Shown here: in pieces, positions 11,041-23,347 of the stretch | How positions within the stretch are numbered: position 1 is the stretch's first letter | Layout: the number at the start of each line of letters is the position of its first letter | Source of the DNA: Cucumis sativus | Lineage: Eukaryota > Streptophyta > Magnoliopsida > Cucurbitales > Cucurbitaceae | DNA length: 64,000 nt | Assembly: GCF_000004075.3 (NCBI RefSeq) | Contig: NC_026657.2 | Span: 10,726,001-10,790,000, forward strand | Direction of reading: 5' to 3' | Notes under the pieces: generated by a model | What the model saw: the letters and a program-made list of their open reading frames with translations, nothing else | What the model was told of the DNA's origin: nothing | The model's database searches: none | Program-made: the position numbers and the translations under genes

Positions 11041-13993
11041 CTTTCTTTCTCTTTTTCTTTTTTATTTAATCTCCCCCTTAATATTTATTTCAACCTTTCA
11101 ATTTTTATATTCTATCCATTCAAATTAATAATTTTATCATTTTATACCTTTTTCTTTCTATATCATCACATAACTATTCTATACAAATTACTATACATTT
11201 TATTAAACTTCAACTCAATCTATTTATTAACATTACATTTTAAATTTAACAATGCATTTATACCTTTTTTTTTTTCAAATTAATAATTAGAATTTATTAT
11301 ATCCATGAATCCTTAGTTTTTATTGAAGTATTAAATTTTCATTGATGTTTGATCGCCTGTTCGATAGATTTGATATCAACATAAAGAAAACAAATGTGTT
11401 CTTTTTATATTTCTTTATTGGTAGCTAAATTAATAGAATTTTGTAGATTGGAAATATCATTTTGTCTTCTTCGTGGTTTTAAGTTAATTAATTTTAAATT
11501 GCATTGAGTGTAAAAATTAGTTAATGAATCACTACTGTAGAATCTAAATTTATTATAAAATTATATGATTTAAAATGGTATGCTATTTTAGTTAGTCCAT
11601 GAATATAAATCTATTTTGATGTGATTATTTTTACTGTATTCGAGATAAATATAGAAAAAAACACATTTACAAATTATAGTAAAAAGTGTCCAATTTTAAA
11701 TTTTAGATAAGTTTGAGACCTCAATTTTTTATTTTAAATATTTGAGATTATAATTATAACTACCATCGTAATTTATAATTTGTTTTTACCATTTACGCGA
11801 GAGAATAATAAGAACAGGAGAATTTAGCAACAAATATTATAGTGCAATGAATAGGTAATATATCTTTTTGGTGTAACAATCAAAAACTTTAAACCACGTT
11901 TTGAACCAATTTTTGGTCCAAAGTTGAATCTAATTCCTTTGTCTCATCTCTTTTCACGTTTGGTCTCTTCCTATTTTATTCTTATTTTATTTATATACAA
12001 AACTATATATATATATATAGCAATATACCATCTTAAATATCTATAAAATTGGGTTGACATGACATTTTAATATAATTTAAATTTGAGTACTACACTTTGA
12101 TTTAAGTATCCTATAAATAATTTTCTATGAAAAGCATTGGTTCAAAAGTCTATTTTGATCCCTATATTTTATTTTATTTTATTTTTTCATTGGTTCCCTT
12201 TTGGTCCTTTTAACTTTTAAAGGGTTTTTTTAAAAAAAGAAAAAAGAAAACCTTGACTTGGTTTTAAAAATAACCATCTTGGTAAGGTCTTTCCTACCAT
12301 TTTCTGTGGTTTGATTTTAAAATTGTTCAAAATTAAATAGATATTTTGGATTTTAAAAGCAAAATGGAATAAACTTTAAAAATTGTAGACCAAATGCAAA
12401 AACTTTTAAAAAGTTGGATTGAATTAAATTTATAAAATTTAGGATCACAGTTAAATAAAACCTAGAATATTCAAAATAAGTGTTTTGAATCAAAAATTTT
12501 TAAAAGCACACTAACAATTCGATTCTTGCCAAAATTTACAAACACATAAGCTTTTAAAAGATTGAGAGCGAATTAAATGTAATATTTTAAGTTTATGAAA
12601 TAAACATAAAACTGTTTTTAATTTTTTTATAAAAAAAAAAGCATAGAAAGAGTTGAATTCATAATAAAATTTCAAAGATAAAATCAAGTTTTCAAAATAT
12701 AACTTGGTTTTTAAAAAACATTGTTAGAAAGTAGAAAACAAAACAATAAATTTGGAGGAGTTAACAAACTTAATTTTAGAAAACTAAATACATCAATATG
12801 TTTTTTGAAAATGAAATCTACATGCATATATCTTCCATCTATTCATTTATATGACTTGTTATCTACACTTCAAATCAAAATCAAAGCCATTTTTTAAAAT
12901 CTTTGTTCTTTTTTTTTTGTTAAAGATTACATATTTTAATTTGCACTTTTAAGAATATTGACAAGTCTAGTTGTTATCATAACATATTAGCAAAATAATA
13001 AATAAATAAAACTCTTAGTCACCTGACTACATTTGCATTGTCATTTCAATAAACATTACATCAATGTTTCTTACAAAATTTCAGTAGTCATTCCTATTTT
13101 ATTTTATAGGTCACTCAAACCCACATGTTTAATAAAATTTTTTTTATTAATATATTGTTTTTATGAATAATAATTGGCTAATTATTTTTTAATTTTGTAT
13201 TATACATTTACACAAATCTATAATTTTCTTATTTAAATAATCAAATTTATACTTTACATCGGTAAAGTAGAAATCAAAATTTGTTTATTTTGGGTTTGCT
13301 TGTTTCATCACATTTTCTTCTTAACTAAATAAAATTAAAAATCATTCTATAATATATCCAAGTAATTTTAATTATTAATAATATTCTCATTTGTTTGACG
13401 ACCTATTATTGACGTAATATAAAGTTTTGTTATATTTGTATATATGTTAAATTAACTTAGGCTTAATTACAATAATTTCTCAATTTGAAACTATACACAA
13501 TAAATTTCAATGAAATTGGGTCAAAAATCAATTTTGGAAAGGGAAGAATAGAGATGTAATAGAATTAAAATTTAAAGCCCTAAGTATTGTTGGAATTGAA
13601 TTAATAGAAACAAATGATGTATAAAAGAACCCTACGGGGGGCCGCCCCCACTTGTTTTGCCTTTAAAATCACAATTTCCATGTTCCTTCCTATATCCTTA
13701 TATACTTCTATATATTTTTCGTTTTAGCTCTCATTTTGTCATCAATTAAATACTCTTTTCTGTTTTTCTTCTTCCCTTTTTATTATATTTTTTTCAATAA
13801 AATCTTTAACTTCTTTTCTTTTCTTTTCTTTTTCCTTTTTTACAAAGTGTGCATAATAAAAACAACAATAATAATTTAAAAGAAAAAATAATATATAATA
13901 ATAATAATAAATAGAAAAATGTTGACAAAATATTTAAACTCGAGACAAATTGGGCTTTTTTTATATGGAGTGTACATTTAGTTTGTTTATTAT

Positions 13994-13995
<2 letters not shown>

Positions 13996-14044
<49 letters not shown>
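13996..14044. repeat. (AT)n microsatellite
   Basis: Uninterrupted alternating A and T for about 49 bp in a gene-poor spacer. Likely highly polymorphic and able to form cruciform or hairpin structures. Confidence 0.97.
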
Positions 14045-14049
<5 letters not shown>

Positions 14050-15904
14050 ATTTAAATATTTTATCAAATTTGCTATTTTTAAAAAAATTCATAACATATA
14101 AAAATTTTGTTAATTTCTATCAATAATAGATACTGATATGTTTTTACCAGTGATATTGATAAATGTTTATATCATTGATATAATTCAAAATTTTGCTATA
14201 GTTTGTAAATATTTTAATTTTTAAAAAAAGTTTGTTAAATATATCGTATTTAAACATATAATCACAAAATGAGAAACACAATAATAAAATATAGTTTTCA
14301 ACCACTTTAATATTTAAATGGAAACCTTGAGAATTTTTTTTAGGATAATTACTTTAAATGATGAAACTGATGAATATTGTAAAAGTGTTATTGTATGTTA
14401 GTAATAGATGATATAGAAATTAATAGATAATGAAATTTTGTTATATTTGTAAATATTTTAGTTCAGTTTTCTATATTTAAAAAATGTTTTTTTTTTTTTA
14501 AAGGATAATAAATTTGTTGTTGTAGTTGAGTTATAATAATTTGTGTTTATAGCGTAAATTATTTTTGTTCGAGTTATTATCTCAATCCATAAAATAAAAT
14601 TGAGTTTAGCTTTTTAGGATTTTGTAGTCACTAACACATAAATATAATTTGTTATATGTGACGGTTCGTTATTTTTTTTATCACCTCCAATAATTAATTT
14701 CTAATAGTTCGAGTTAGTTAGAAGGTCGTTTTTTCTCATTTCTTTTCATTCTTTTATTTCTAAAATTTAAAATTGTTATATAGTGGATTTGACTTTTCAA
14801 CAAAAACACAATTTAAACGACGACCCTTAATGTGTTTATCTTCTAGATTATAACATGTGGTTTGTTATATTTTTCATGAAATTATAATAAGAACTTACAC
14901 AAATACTAAGAATATAACGAATAATATTTCGTGCGACAACTATTTGATTAAAAAATTAAACTTGTACATAGTAATTTTATTAATTATTTATGTCTTGGTA
15001 TCCTATTTTACCAATATTAGTTTTGACAACTTTGAAAAGCTTTCAAAAATCTATTTTGTCTCAAGGTGAAGCACATTGAAAACTAGAAGGAAATAAGCAT
15101 AATTTTAAATCTACTTTTTCATATATATCAAACAAAACATTGGTTTATTGATTTTTATCTTTTAGAATTAAGTTTTAATTTGTTTTCATGTACTTTCGTT
15201 CATGATTAAATTTAGGTCGACAAAAACACACTTGACATTTACGTGAGAGCATTGATAACTTTTAATAAGAGACAGAGAGAACGTGTAAAACAAAAAAAAA
15301 AATATTTTAGTGATCAAGTTAAAATGTAAAGCGTATTCCTACGAAGTTACAGTGACACATTTATAAAGAGAATGAAATAAAATTTACCTTTTTTCTCTTT
15401 GGATTAAGATGAAATGGATCTTTCCTCATCTCACACTAATTAGGGATTTGACTTGATTATATCGGAAATACATCTTTCTCGACTCTAACACAAAACCTAT
15501 GCTAATGAAATAATATAAGAAAGATACTAACGTACATCTCAAAGCATATACTGCCTACTATTGTGCATTCCAGGGTGTTGTCCAACCATAACTTGTTGTG
15601 CAACAAAGATAAACGAGGCGGGAGAAGTATTATGGTGATAAGTATATTAGTAATTAAACAAATAAAATAAAGTAGGGAATGGGTGAAGTGATTACAAAAA
15701 AGGTGTGTTAAGGAAGAAAGAGAGAGAGATGAGAGATTATATAATTAAGGGATTAAGAAGTAAATGTTGGGAGGGGGAGGCTGCTGTCTGTCTCATTCCT
15801 TTCAACAAAGATTGAAAAGATTTGGAGATTGTCTTCTTTAAAGTCCAGGTGGCATTTAACAAAGGGATCTTTCTTTTAAAGTTTGTTTCTTCTTTTCTTT
15901 AACG

Positions 15905-15942
15905 ATCATCATCATCATCATCATCATAATAATAATAATAAC
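15905..15942. repeat. (ATC)n followed by (AAT)n microsatellite
   Basis: About seven ATC/TCA units are followed by five AAT/ATA units, with a seamless change of one base in the motif. Non-coding context. Confidence 0.9.
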
Positions 15943-17100
15943 ACCCTCTAATCAATTATTCAAATAAACCTTTATGCCATAATTAATTCTTAATTTCAGT
16001 GTTACACTGTTAGGTTTACTCTAATATAATGATTCTTATAACTTTAGATAAGTTTTTAATAAGTTTTTAATGTTGACGTTGGTGGTTAGAAACTTTAGGC
16101 TATATTATATTAAGGTAGCAATCCGCTTCTAGGTAAGTTTGAATGATATTTGTTAAGATTGATTTAATATGTGTGAGAGAAATCGATGTATTTAGTTTAT
16201 ATGTAAATGAAAAAATGATCGTGTGTTTACTGTCGATTGAACAATATAAGACTTAAAATTTAATTAATGAATATGTTGCATATGAAGAATTGTTGGAGAT
16301 TATAACTTTGATGTGAGAGGAAAAGGTGAAAAATGAACGACAAACATATATTAAAATTTTAATGTGTAATAAATTGTTGTTACTTATCACATTCAACATT
16401 CAATTTTTAAAAGAAATAAATGTCATTGTCATATGCTTATAACTCAGCAACAATATCAAGTAAAATTGTTAGATGTTTAATTTGGATAATTTTAAACCCA
16501 AATTTCTTAAAATTTGCGATTATATTGAAACTAACTAAAATTTTAGTTTATAATATAATAAATTATTTGGTTATCTTATTATTGTTGAGTTTTTTTCTTT
16601 AGAAAGTTTAAATTTATTTCACCCATCAAAAGTTTAGAAACTTAGCCGAAAAAAAATAGAATTAACACACAATGCCAATCTAAGCATAATGTAATTAAAG
16701 GTATAATGATTACTTTTTCCTTCAAAAATTAACAAAACTCAAACTCGAGAATTGGATTTTTTTTTTGATATCAATTTATGTAATAAGTTTTGAAGCTCTA
16801 TCGATTCAAATCACAAGCTATACTTAATTGTATTAATTTGAATCAATAACTTTTACCGGTCTACAAATTTTATAGAACCCTTTAGATTCCATTATAAAAA
16901 CATCAAATAAAGTCTATAATCACGTCTAACTAAACTCCTAAAATTTCACCAATAAATCAATCTATACTATTTACAAACTATTACATTTGAAAACTGTCCC
17001 CGTACCAACACTTACACATATGTAAAGTATTAGTTTAAAATAATCAATAAATTACAATACAAATTTGAAAGAAAAATCTCAACTACAATTTTGAAAGATT

Positions 17101-17420
17101 ATAATTTAAAAAGTTAAAGAGTTAGGGGCAAAATGGTAAATTGAGGAAAGAACGAAGAAAATAAAATAGAAAGTTGAAAGAAGAAAAAACAAAAGGGAGA
17201 TTCCATAATATAAAGAGTAAAGAGAAGTGAGGCGGTGGGTGATGGGCATGGGGACTGGGGACTGGGGAGCGCAGCGCACGGATGATAGCTTTCTTAGTTC
17301 GCAACGAATTTGCAAAGACTAAGAGGCCCCAAATCCCACCAACCACAACTCCACATCTAATCATATATACTTCTTTTCTACAATTCCCTCCCCACCCTCT
17401 CTTCATCCAAATATACCCAT
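17101..17420. other. GC-richer island of unknown function
   Basis: This block is less AT-rich than its surroundings, with a G-rich repeat near 17240-17268 ('ggggactggggactgggg') followed by 'gcgcagcgcac'. Overlapping small frames exist on both strands (minus 17406-17122, plus 17282-17470). None shows a domain, and neither strand is favoured. It could be an old promoter, a gene relic or a non-coding RNA start. Confidence 0.3.
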
Positions 17421-18159
17421 CAACTTTTTCAATTTATCCTATCGATTATGTAATGTTTTCAAACAAATAATTATATGATTTTTTTTATAAGAAAAAACAT
17501 AAAACAGGAAGATTTAAATAATATGTAAATGTTTATATCATTCTACACATTATGCTCATTGCTCCATATTTTTTTAAATATAAATAAGCGTTAGAAATTG
17601 ATTCTAAAGTGTTTGTAAAAATAATTATCTATAGAGTATAGTATATTATTGTATAAAGAAAGAAAAATAAAAAAAGGAAGATACCTTGAGAACATTTTTC
17701 GTTTATTGGAAAATTAGTTCTCTTTCTAAAAAAAAACGTTTATTTAATTATCACGTGTTTTGAAAAAGGTGGCTTTCCAAACTGTTAATACTCAATTTTA
17801 GATTATTCATATTTAAAATAAAATAAACAATAAAAAAAAATAAAAGCGAGAAAATTAATTGCTTGAAACCAAATATTCTATTATTCTACTTTTCACTTGG
17901 CTTAATCCAACAGTCACAAAAATATATACATCCCTAAAATTTAAATGGTTAGAGTTTAGCTTATAAATTATAAATTAAATTTGTATTTAGTTTATAAATT
18001 TAAAAATATTAGATTAAATTATAAGGGTGATTAAAATTAATGAGAGGTAGTTTAATAATAATAAATTGAAATTTTGAAAAAAGATTAATGAAGAGACATT
18101 AACAGAAGAATGAAGTAAGATAATAAATAAAGAAGAGAATATTTCCCAAAAATAAAAAA

Positions 18160-18640
18160 GGATAGAGAGGCTATATAAACATCCCTAGGAGGTTTGGTGG
18201 AAGTAGGGGGAGAGAATAATTTCATTTTCTTTAGAGTAAAACAAAAAGAGAAGAAATTTCCAGTAACCTTGGAAGAATCACAGTCGTTCAATTCCTTCAC
18301 TCCATCACTAACCGGAGCGGCTGAGATCCATTGAGATCAGGAAACGGCGACGTTTTATACAAGGGTGTGGTTGGTGAGGAGTCTTAAATGGGAGCGCCGG
18401 TGGTCGGGTCGACCCGGAAAAGTGCACCACGTGTCGGCAAAAGAACCCGGAAACCGGAGCAGGAGGTGAGCCGGTGGTCAAAAAGTGGGTTTCTTTTTCA
18501 CTTGGAAGATGGATGGCCACAAGTGAGAAGGGGTAGTTTGGTAATTAAATCCCTCGTTTCTAATTGGTTCGCTTAACTCTTCCGAAGCTCCCGAGTGTCG
18601 GCGACCTATTTGCTCATTTTCCTTTTCAAACAAATTCTTC
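18160..18640. promoter_or_regulatory. GC-richer island with TATA-like site and G-box/ABRE
   Basis: A TATA-like CTATATAAAC lies at about 18170-18179 on the + strand. It is followed by a leader-like stretch and by the element CCACGTGTCGG near 18427-18437, which combines a CACGTG G-box with an ACGTGTC ABRE core. An open frame of 62 codons starts at 18388 on the + strand, and one of 70 codons covers the other strand (18520-18308). Neither resembles a known protein. A short transcription unit is possible but unproven. Confidence 0.35.
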
Positions 18641-20388
18641 TTATCTACGGACCGACCTATACTGCTCTATCTGAGCTCTCTCTACTTTACTAAATTCACC
18701 ATAACTATTCTTACCATCCTTTTATTTTTGTTTTTTTAATTCCTAATAAATCTTTAACCAACTTCTAAGTATCAATACTAGATTCAAATATCATGGTTTT
18801 AAAGCTATTTTTTGGACTCAAAATTCTTTATAATCTTTCTGTTGTATACAAATTGAAACTTGAGATGGTATAATAGTATCAAACTTAAATTTAATTTAAT
18901 TTAATTTTTTTTTTGAGGTTATGGCCCCCAAATTATAAGTCTGGAATTTCATCAAAACTTTTAAAGAATTGGTGCAGAAGGATAGAATAGAAACGTTTAT
19001 AAAGAAGCCAATGAAAATGTTACTAATTTTGAGAAGATAGTTATGTAGTTTTTTTAAACAAAATAGAGAAGAGTTCATAAATAACTTTTTATATATAAAT
19101 AATCTACATTTTCCCTATTTAGTTTAGGTGTCGTAATTCAAAATTGACAGTATTAGGCCAATAATATATATCTTAATTAATTAAGTTAGATTAAAATTTA
19201 TAAAAAAAAAAATGATATTTTGATTTAGAAATAACTCTTTATTTATATTATTTTATTGCAAATATTTGAGAAGAGGTGACTTTATTTTAATTAAGTTTTG
19301 TTTCCATACGTTACTATGCATTAATTCAAATGATATGAATATATCTTTTTATTTGTCCAAGAATTCTTTTTTTCTTATTAAACTCTGTTGTTCATGTGAA
19401 TCTCTGAAAATCATCTACCAAAAATCAGCCCCTTCATTTAATAGAACATTGGAAGTTTGACATGCGTCAGAAGTAAATGGGAAGTCTTGCTTTTTATATT
19501 TTTCAAGATAGGGAATGGTGGTTCAATTAGAAACTTTGGATCAATCATTAATTAATTTAATGATGAAATTAAAAATAATTGAATTTGAAACTCATTAAAA
19601 GTTGATCAATGAGGTTGAAAAACATAGACTGACTAGTTCCAACAATGCCAAGTGTGTTCATTGTGACCCTTCGATGTTATTGTTTGGGTAATGTTCATTG
19701 GAGCTTAGGCTTAATTTATCCCAAACAATAATCGAAATCCAACTCCAATATAGTTAGGTTTGAGGGTCAAGTCCATGGAAACCAAAGCCCACATATAAAA
19801 ATGAGAGTACTCATCATAGAATTCTCCCAACCATAAGAGATTCAAGGTGGAAAGATACAACAAACATTCTTCTAAGCACATTCAACCAAGAGAAAATAAG
19901 TACGATCAATAGTTTGATCGAACTTGTTTCACTATAAACCTTGTGCAAACAGAAGTTAGATTATTATAACTTTTAAAATATTTTTTGACAATTATAATTG
20001 TAGAAAAAAAATAGCTATAACATTAAGTAAATTAGAGTTGTGGTAAATTTCAAAATTTGAACTTATTTTACGTTTGATTTTTTGTTTTAAGAAATAAGGT
20101 CAATGAACTGTACTTGCACCTCTAAAACTAAATATCTAATTTGGCAGTCATCCTTTTTACCTAAGTTTAACTTAAGCCAAAATATTTCTAAAAAAATTCT
20201 TCACCCTTGTAAGCATAAATTAAACAAGGATGTGATCTCAAAAAAATTATATTTATTGTAACACAATACAAATGCAGAAGCCATAGAGAAGATACAAACT
20301 AAGGATGAACAAAAAGAGAGATATGAACAAGTTACAAAGTCAATCCATAAATTGTAAAATATTAAAATTTGAAGGATATCGAACCTGT

Positions 20389-21483
20389 TCATCTTCTAGA
20401 ATCCATTAATCTCTCTTTATACAACTCCAAAAGTCCAGGAATCTGCTCCTTATGTGGGTTGATGAATTTTTTTATGAAACGGTTTTCAGAAGAATTAAAC
20501 AACGAAGAAAGATACTCGTGTTTTTTAATCAAACCCTTTGACAGCAAAACTTGATAAATATAGCCTCTAGGCAAAAGCCTCTTCTTCAAACTATATAAAG
20601 TTAAACCTGGTCTTCTAGCAACGTAAGATGATTGGCATCCAATTTTGTTGACAAAATAATCCATTGCACCATTAATCTTATCCTCAGAAATCATCATACA
20701 CCATGGATTCTTTTTAAAAGCTAAACGGATCTCTTCTTCAGACAATCCCCATTTCCTATAAACTTCAACCTTCTTATCCAATGTAGATTTGGTCATTGCT
20801 CTCAGACAAAAAACAGCAACAACAAACTGCATTTGTTGAGGGTTGAATCCCATTTCCGTAACTCTCTCTACAGCCTCCTTGAATCGGATGGAACTTGTCA
20901 AGAACATTTTAGGCTGCTGCTGAAGATAACTTGAAATATTTGAATCCGGAACTCCAGTTTGTTTCAGAATTTCAATATTGGGACCAACTGAAATTTGAAG
21001 ATCCCAACCGAGAATATCCGCAGAGCGTTTTATGGCAGCGAGAGTCTTCTCCTCACTTCCAAGCACGGCTTGAATGTAATCAAAGGCTGGAATAATTCGT
21101 TTGTTTAAACTGCCTGCTAAAACACGAGGAACTGAGCATACAAATTTGACAATCTCTGGGGAAGAAAGACCTTTAGATTGAAAAAATAACAATTTGGGCA
21201 ATATGGTTTTATCGGGGTTCGCAGAAAAAAGTGAAGGATACCTCTTGGCAAGGTCAGAGATTTGTGATTCAGAGAATCCATGACTCGCAAGTAACCCAAT
21301 TACAGCCTTCCCATTATTCTCGAGCTGAGCAGTATTTGCCAACGAAGCAGTTTTCAGAGATGATACAATCTCAGAAGAGTTCGATAAGTATCTGAGAGAT
21401 TTCAACGGATTTTCAGAAAATCCGTGAGAAAAAACTGAGGACGGAGATCTAAGTAGAAAGATTGTGCGAAACAAGTTAGACAT
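20389..21483 (-). CDS. mTERF-family protein, array gene 1
   Basis: Intronless, 364 residues, the most downstream member of the array. mTERF proteins are helical-repeat nucleic-acid binders that act in mitochondria or chloroplasts on transcription, splicing or ribosome assembly. Residues 1-37 are Ser/Arg/Leu-rich with no acidic residue before SEN, like a mitochondrial presequence. From about residue 60 there are some seven mTERF repeats of 31-36 residues. Examples are the block with HGFSESQISDLAKRYPSLF and later PRVLAGSLNKRIIPAFDYIQ and WGLSEEEIRLAFKKNPWCM. It differs from its sisters in LKTASLANTAQ and in YVARRPGLTLYSLKKR of the last repeat. It ends MDSRR. An AATAAA lies about 130 bp past the stop on the minus strand. 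Its closest relatives are genes 3 and 6-9. Confidence 0.92.
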   Translation of the reverse strand: MSNLFRTIFLLRSPSSVFSHGFSENPLKSLRYLSNSSEIVSSLKTASLANTAQLENNGKAVIGLLASHGFSESQISDLAKRYPSLFSANPDKTILPKLLFFQSKGLSSPEIVKFVCSVPRVLAGSLNKRIIPAFDYIQAVLGSEEKTLAAIKRSADILGWDLQISVGPNIEILKQTGVPDSNISSYLQQQPKMFLTSSIRFKEAVERVTEMGFNPQQMQFVVAVFCLRAMTKSTLDKKVEVYRKWGLSEEEIRLAFKKNPWCMMISEDKINGAMDYFVNKIGCQSSYVARRPGLTLYSLKKRLLPRGYIYQVLLSKGLIKKHEYLSSLFNSSENRFIKKFINPHKEQIPGLLELYKERLMDSRR

Positions 21484-21686
21484 GAATGTAAGAAGTGGGA
21501 GGAGAAGGAAGACAGGCCAGTTGGTTCCTTGTTGAGAAGAAGAAAGGGAGAAACTACAAATGCCTCACAAGAGGATGAAGCTATGAGAGAACAGATAAGA
21601 AAAAAGGCGGCGGCGTAGCATCGGCGATCGGCGGAGTGGGAAACAGAGAGAACAAAGAAAATAAGAAAAAGGAAGGAAAGAAGGGG

Positions 21687-21695
21687 TTAGGGTTT
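21687..21695 (-). promoter_or_regulatory. Telo-box in the leader of mTERF gene 1
   Basis: AAACCCTAA on the minus strand, about 204 bp upstream of the start codon. Telo-boxes are frequent near transcription starts of plant genes for translation and organelle biogenesis. The same site is perfect upstream of genes 2 and 4 and altered by one base in other copies. Confidence 0.6.
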
Positions 21696-22029
21696 TCGAA
21701 GGGAAAAGGTCGAAAATAGCCTCTTTTCTAAATTAGCCCCTCAGTAAAAATTTGCTCACCTTTGTAAGGGAAATTGTAAAAAATATAACATTAAATATAA
21801 TCAATTTTTGTATTTTTGAAAAAAACTCCTAAATTAAAAAAGGATGTGATTTTAAAAAAATTATATTTATTTTAACACAAAACAAATGCAGAAGCCTTAA
21901 AGAAAAAAAGATACAAAGTAAGGAATAAGGATGAACAAAAAGAGGGATACGAACAAGACACCAACTCAATCCATAAATTTCAGTTGTCACTACACATATC
22001 AACTAACAAAACAGTTTAATATTAAAATT

Positions 22030-23142
22030 TCAAGGAGATCGAACCTGTTCATCTTCTAAATTCATTAGCTTCTGTTCATACAACTCCAACAATCCAGGAA
22101 CCTGCTCCTTATGAGCGTTGATGTATTTTTCTATGAAACGCTTTTCAGGAGGCTCAAACAACAAATCAAGATTCTTTTCCTTTTTAATCAAACCCTTTGA
22201 CAGCAAAACTTGATAAACATAGCCTCTAGGAAAAAGCCTCTTCTTCAAACTATATGAAAGTAAACTTGGTCTTCTAGCAACCAGAGATGATTCACGTCCC
22301 ATTTTGTTGATAAAAAAATCCATTGTATCATTAATCTTATCCTCAGAAAGTGCCATACACCATGGATACTTTCTAAAAGCTAAATAGAACTCTTCTTCAG
22401 ACAATCCCCATTTCCTATAAACTTCAAGCTTCTTATCCCATGAAGATTTGGTTAATGATCGCAGAGCATGAACAGCAACAATAAACTGCAATCGTTGAGG
22501 GTTGAATCCCATTTCCGTAACTCTCTCTACAATCTCCTTGAATCGGATGGAACTTGTCGAGAACACTTTAGGCTGCCGCTGAAGATAAGTTGAAATATTT
22601 GAATCCGGAACTCCAAATTGTTTCAGAATTTCAATATTGGGACCAACTGAAATTCGAAGATTCCAACCGAGAATACGCGGAAAGCGTTTTATGGTAGCGA
22701 CAGTCTTCTCCACAGTTCCAAGCACGGCTTGAATGTAATCAAAGAATGGAATAATTTCTTGGTTTAAACTTCGTTTTAAAATTTGAGGAGCAAAACATAC
22801 TAATTTGGTAATCGCTGGGGAAGAAAGACCTTTAGATTTAAAAAACAACAATATGGGAAATAGGATCTCGGGGTTCGCAGAAAGAATTAGGGGGACCTTC
22901 TTAATAAGGTCAGAGATTTGTGATTCAGAGAATCCATGATTCTCAAAAAACGCAATTATAGCCTTCCGATTGTTCTTGAGCTGAACAACATTAGAAGCCA
23001 ACGAAGCAGATTTCGGAGATGATACAATCTCAGAAGAGGTGGATAAGAATCTGAGAGATTTCAACGGACTTTCGGAAAATCCGTGAGTAAAGACTGAGGA
23101 TGGAGATCCAGGTAGAATGATTCTGCGAAACAAGTTATACAT
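22030..23142 (-). CDS. mTERF-family protein, array gene 2 (MYNLF subtype)
   Basis: Intronless, 370 residues. It begins MYNLFRRIILPGSPSSVF, a basic hydroxylated presequence, then carries about seven mTERF repeats. The subtype is marked by IIAFFENHGFSESQISDL and KKVPLILSANPEILFPILLF in repeat one, by SLNQEIIPFFDYIQAVLGTV in repeat two, and by LTKSSWDKKLEVYRKWGL later. Genes 4 and 5 share these marks. Relative to gene 1 there is a one-base deletion just before the usual stop. The frame therefore skips that stop and ends in LEDEQVRSP. Predicted organelle nucleic-acid binding; target unknown. It forms the second half of duplication block A and is the counterpart of gene 4. Confidence 0.92.
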   Translation of the reverse strand: MYNLFRRIILPGSPSSVFTHGFSESPLKSLRFLSTSSEIVSSPKSASLASNVVQLKNNRKAIIAFFENHGFSESQISDLIKKVPLILSANPEILFPILLFFKSKGLSSPAITKLVCFAPQILKRSLNQEIIPFFDYIQAVLGTVEKTVATIKRFPRILGWNLRISVGPNIEILKQFGVPDSNISTYLQRQPKVFSTSSIRFKEIVERVTEMGFNPQRLQFIVAVHALRSLTKSSWDKKLEVYRKWGLSEEEFYLAFRKYPWCMALSEDKINDTMDFFINKMGRESSLVARRPSLLSYSLKKRLFPRGYVYQVLLSKGLIKKEKNLDLLFEPPEKRFIEKYINAHKEQVPGLLELYEQKLMNLEDEQVRSP

Positions 23143-23338
23143 GAGTGTAAGAAGTACGAGGAGAAGGAAGACTGACCTGTTGGCTCCTTCTAGAGAAGAA
23201 GAATTAGAGAAACTAGAAATTCCTCAAACGAGGATGAAGCTATGAAGGAAAATGACCGGCGCGAACCGGAGAGGTCATGCGACCGCCGGTAAAGATGGGA
23301 GACGGAGAAATCAAAAGAAACGGAAGAAAGAAAGGGAG

Positions 23339-23347
23339 TTAGGGTTT
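23339..23347 (-). promoter_or_regulatory. Telo-box in the leader of mTERF gene 2
   Basis: Perfect AAACCCTAA on the minus strand about 197 bp upstream of the start codon, at nearly the same distance as in gene 1. Conservation comes at least partly from shared duplication history. Confidence 0.6.

Larger units (their letters stand above)
11041..17100. other. Long AT-rich gene-poor spacer
   Basis: No coding region was recognised on either strand over about 6 kb. Open frames are short, very AT-rich and without domains. Between about 14045 and 14500 are phrases such as 'tttgctat', 'ttgtaaatattttagtt' and 'aatagat'. Similar ones recur near 42320-42420 and 47520-47640, suggesting a dispersed repeat. 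A GC-rich short inverted repeat sits at about 13635-13649. No tRNA or rRNA was noticed. Confidence 0.45.

Noticed and set aside
13635..13649. GC-rich inverted repeat (ggggggccgccccc)
   Set aside because: The stem is only about five base pairs, and no T-run, gene end or RNA family context was found; too short to call a terminator or structured RNA.
15700..15880. Purine-rich then mixed sequence considered as a microRNA precursor
   Set aside because: I compared it by eye with common conserved plant miRNAs (156, 159/319, 164-172) and saw no match or long hairpin arm.
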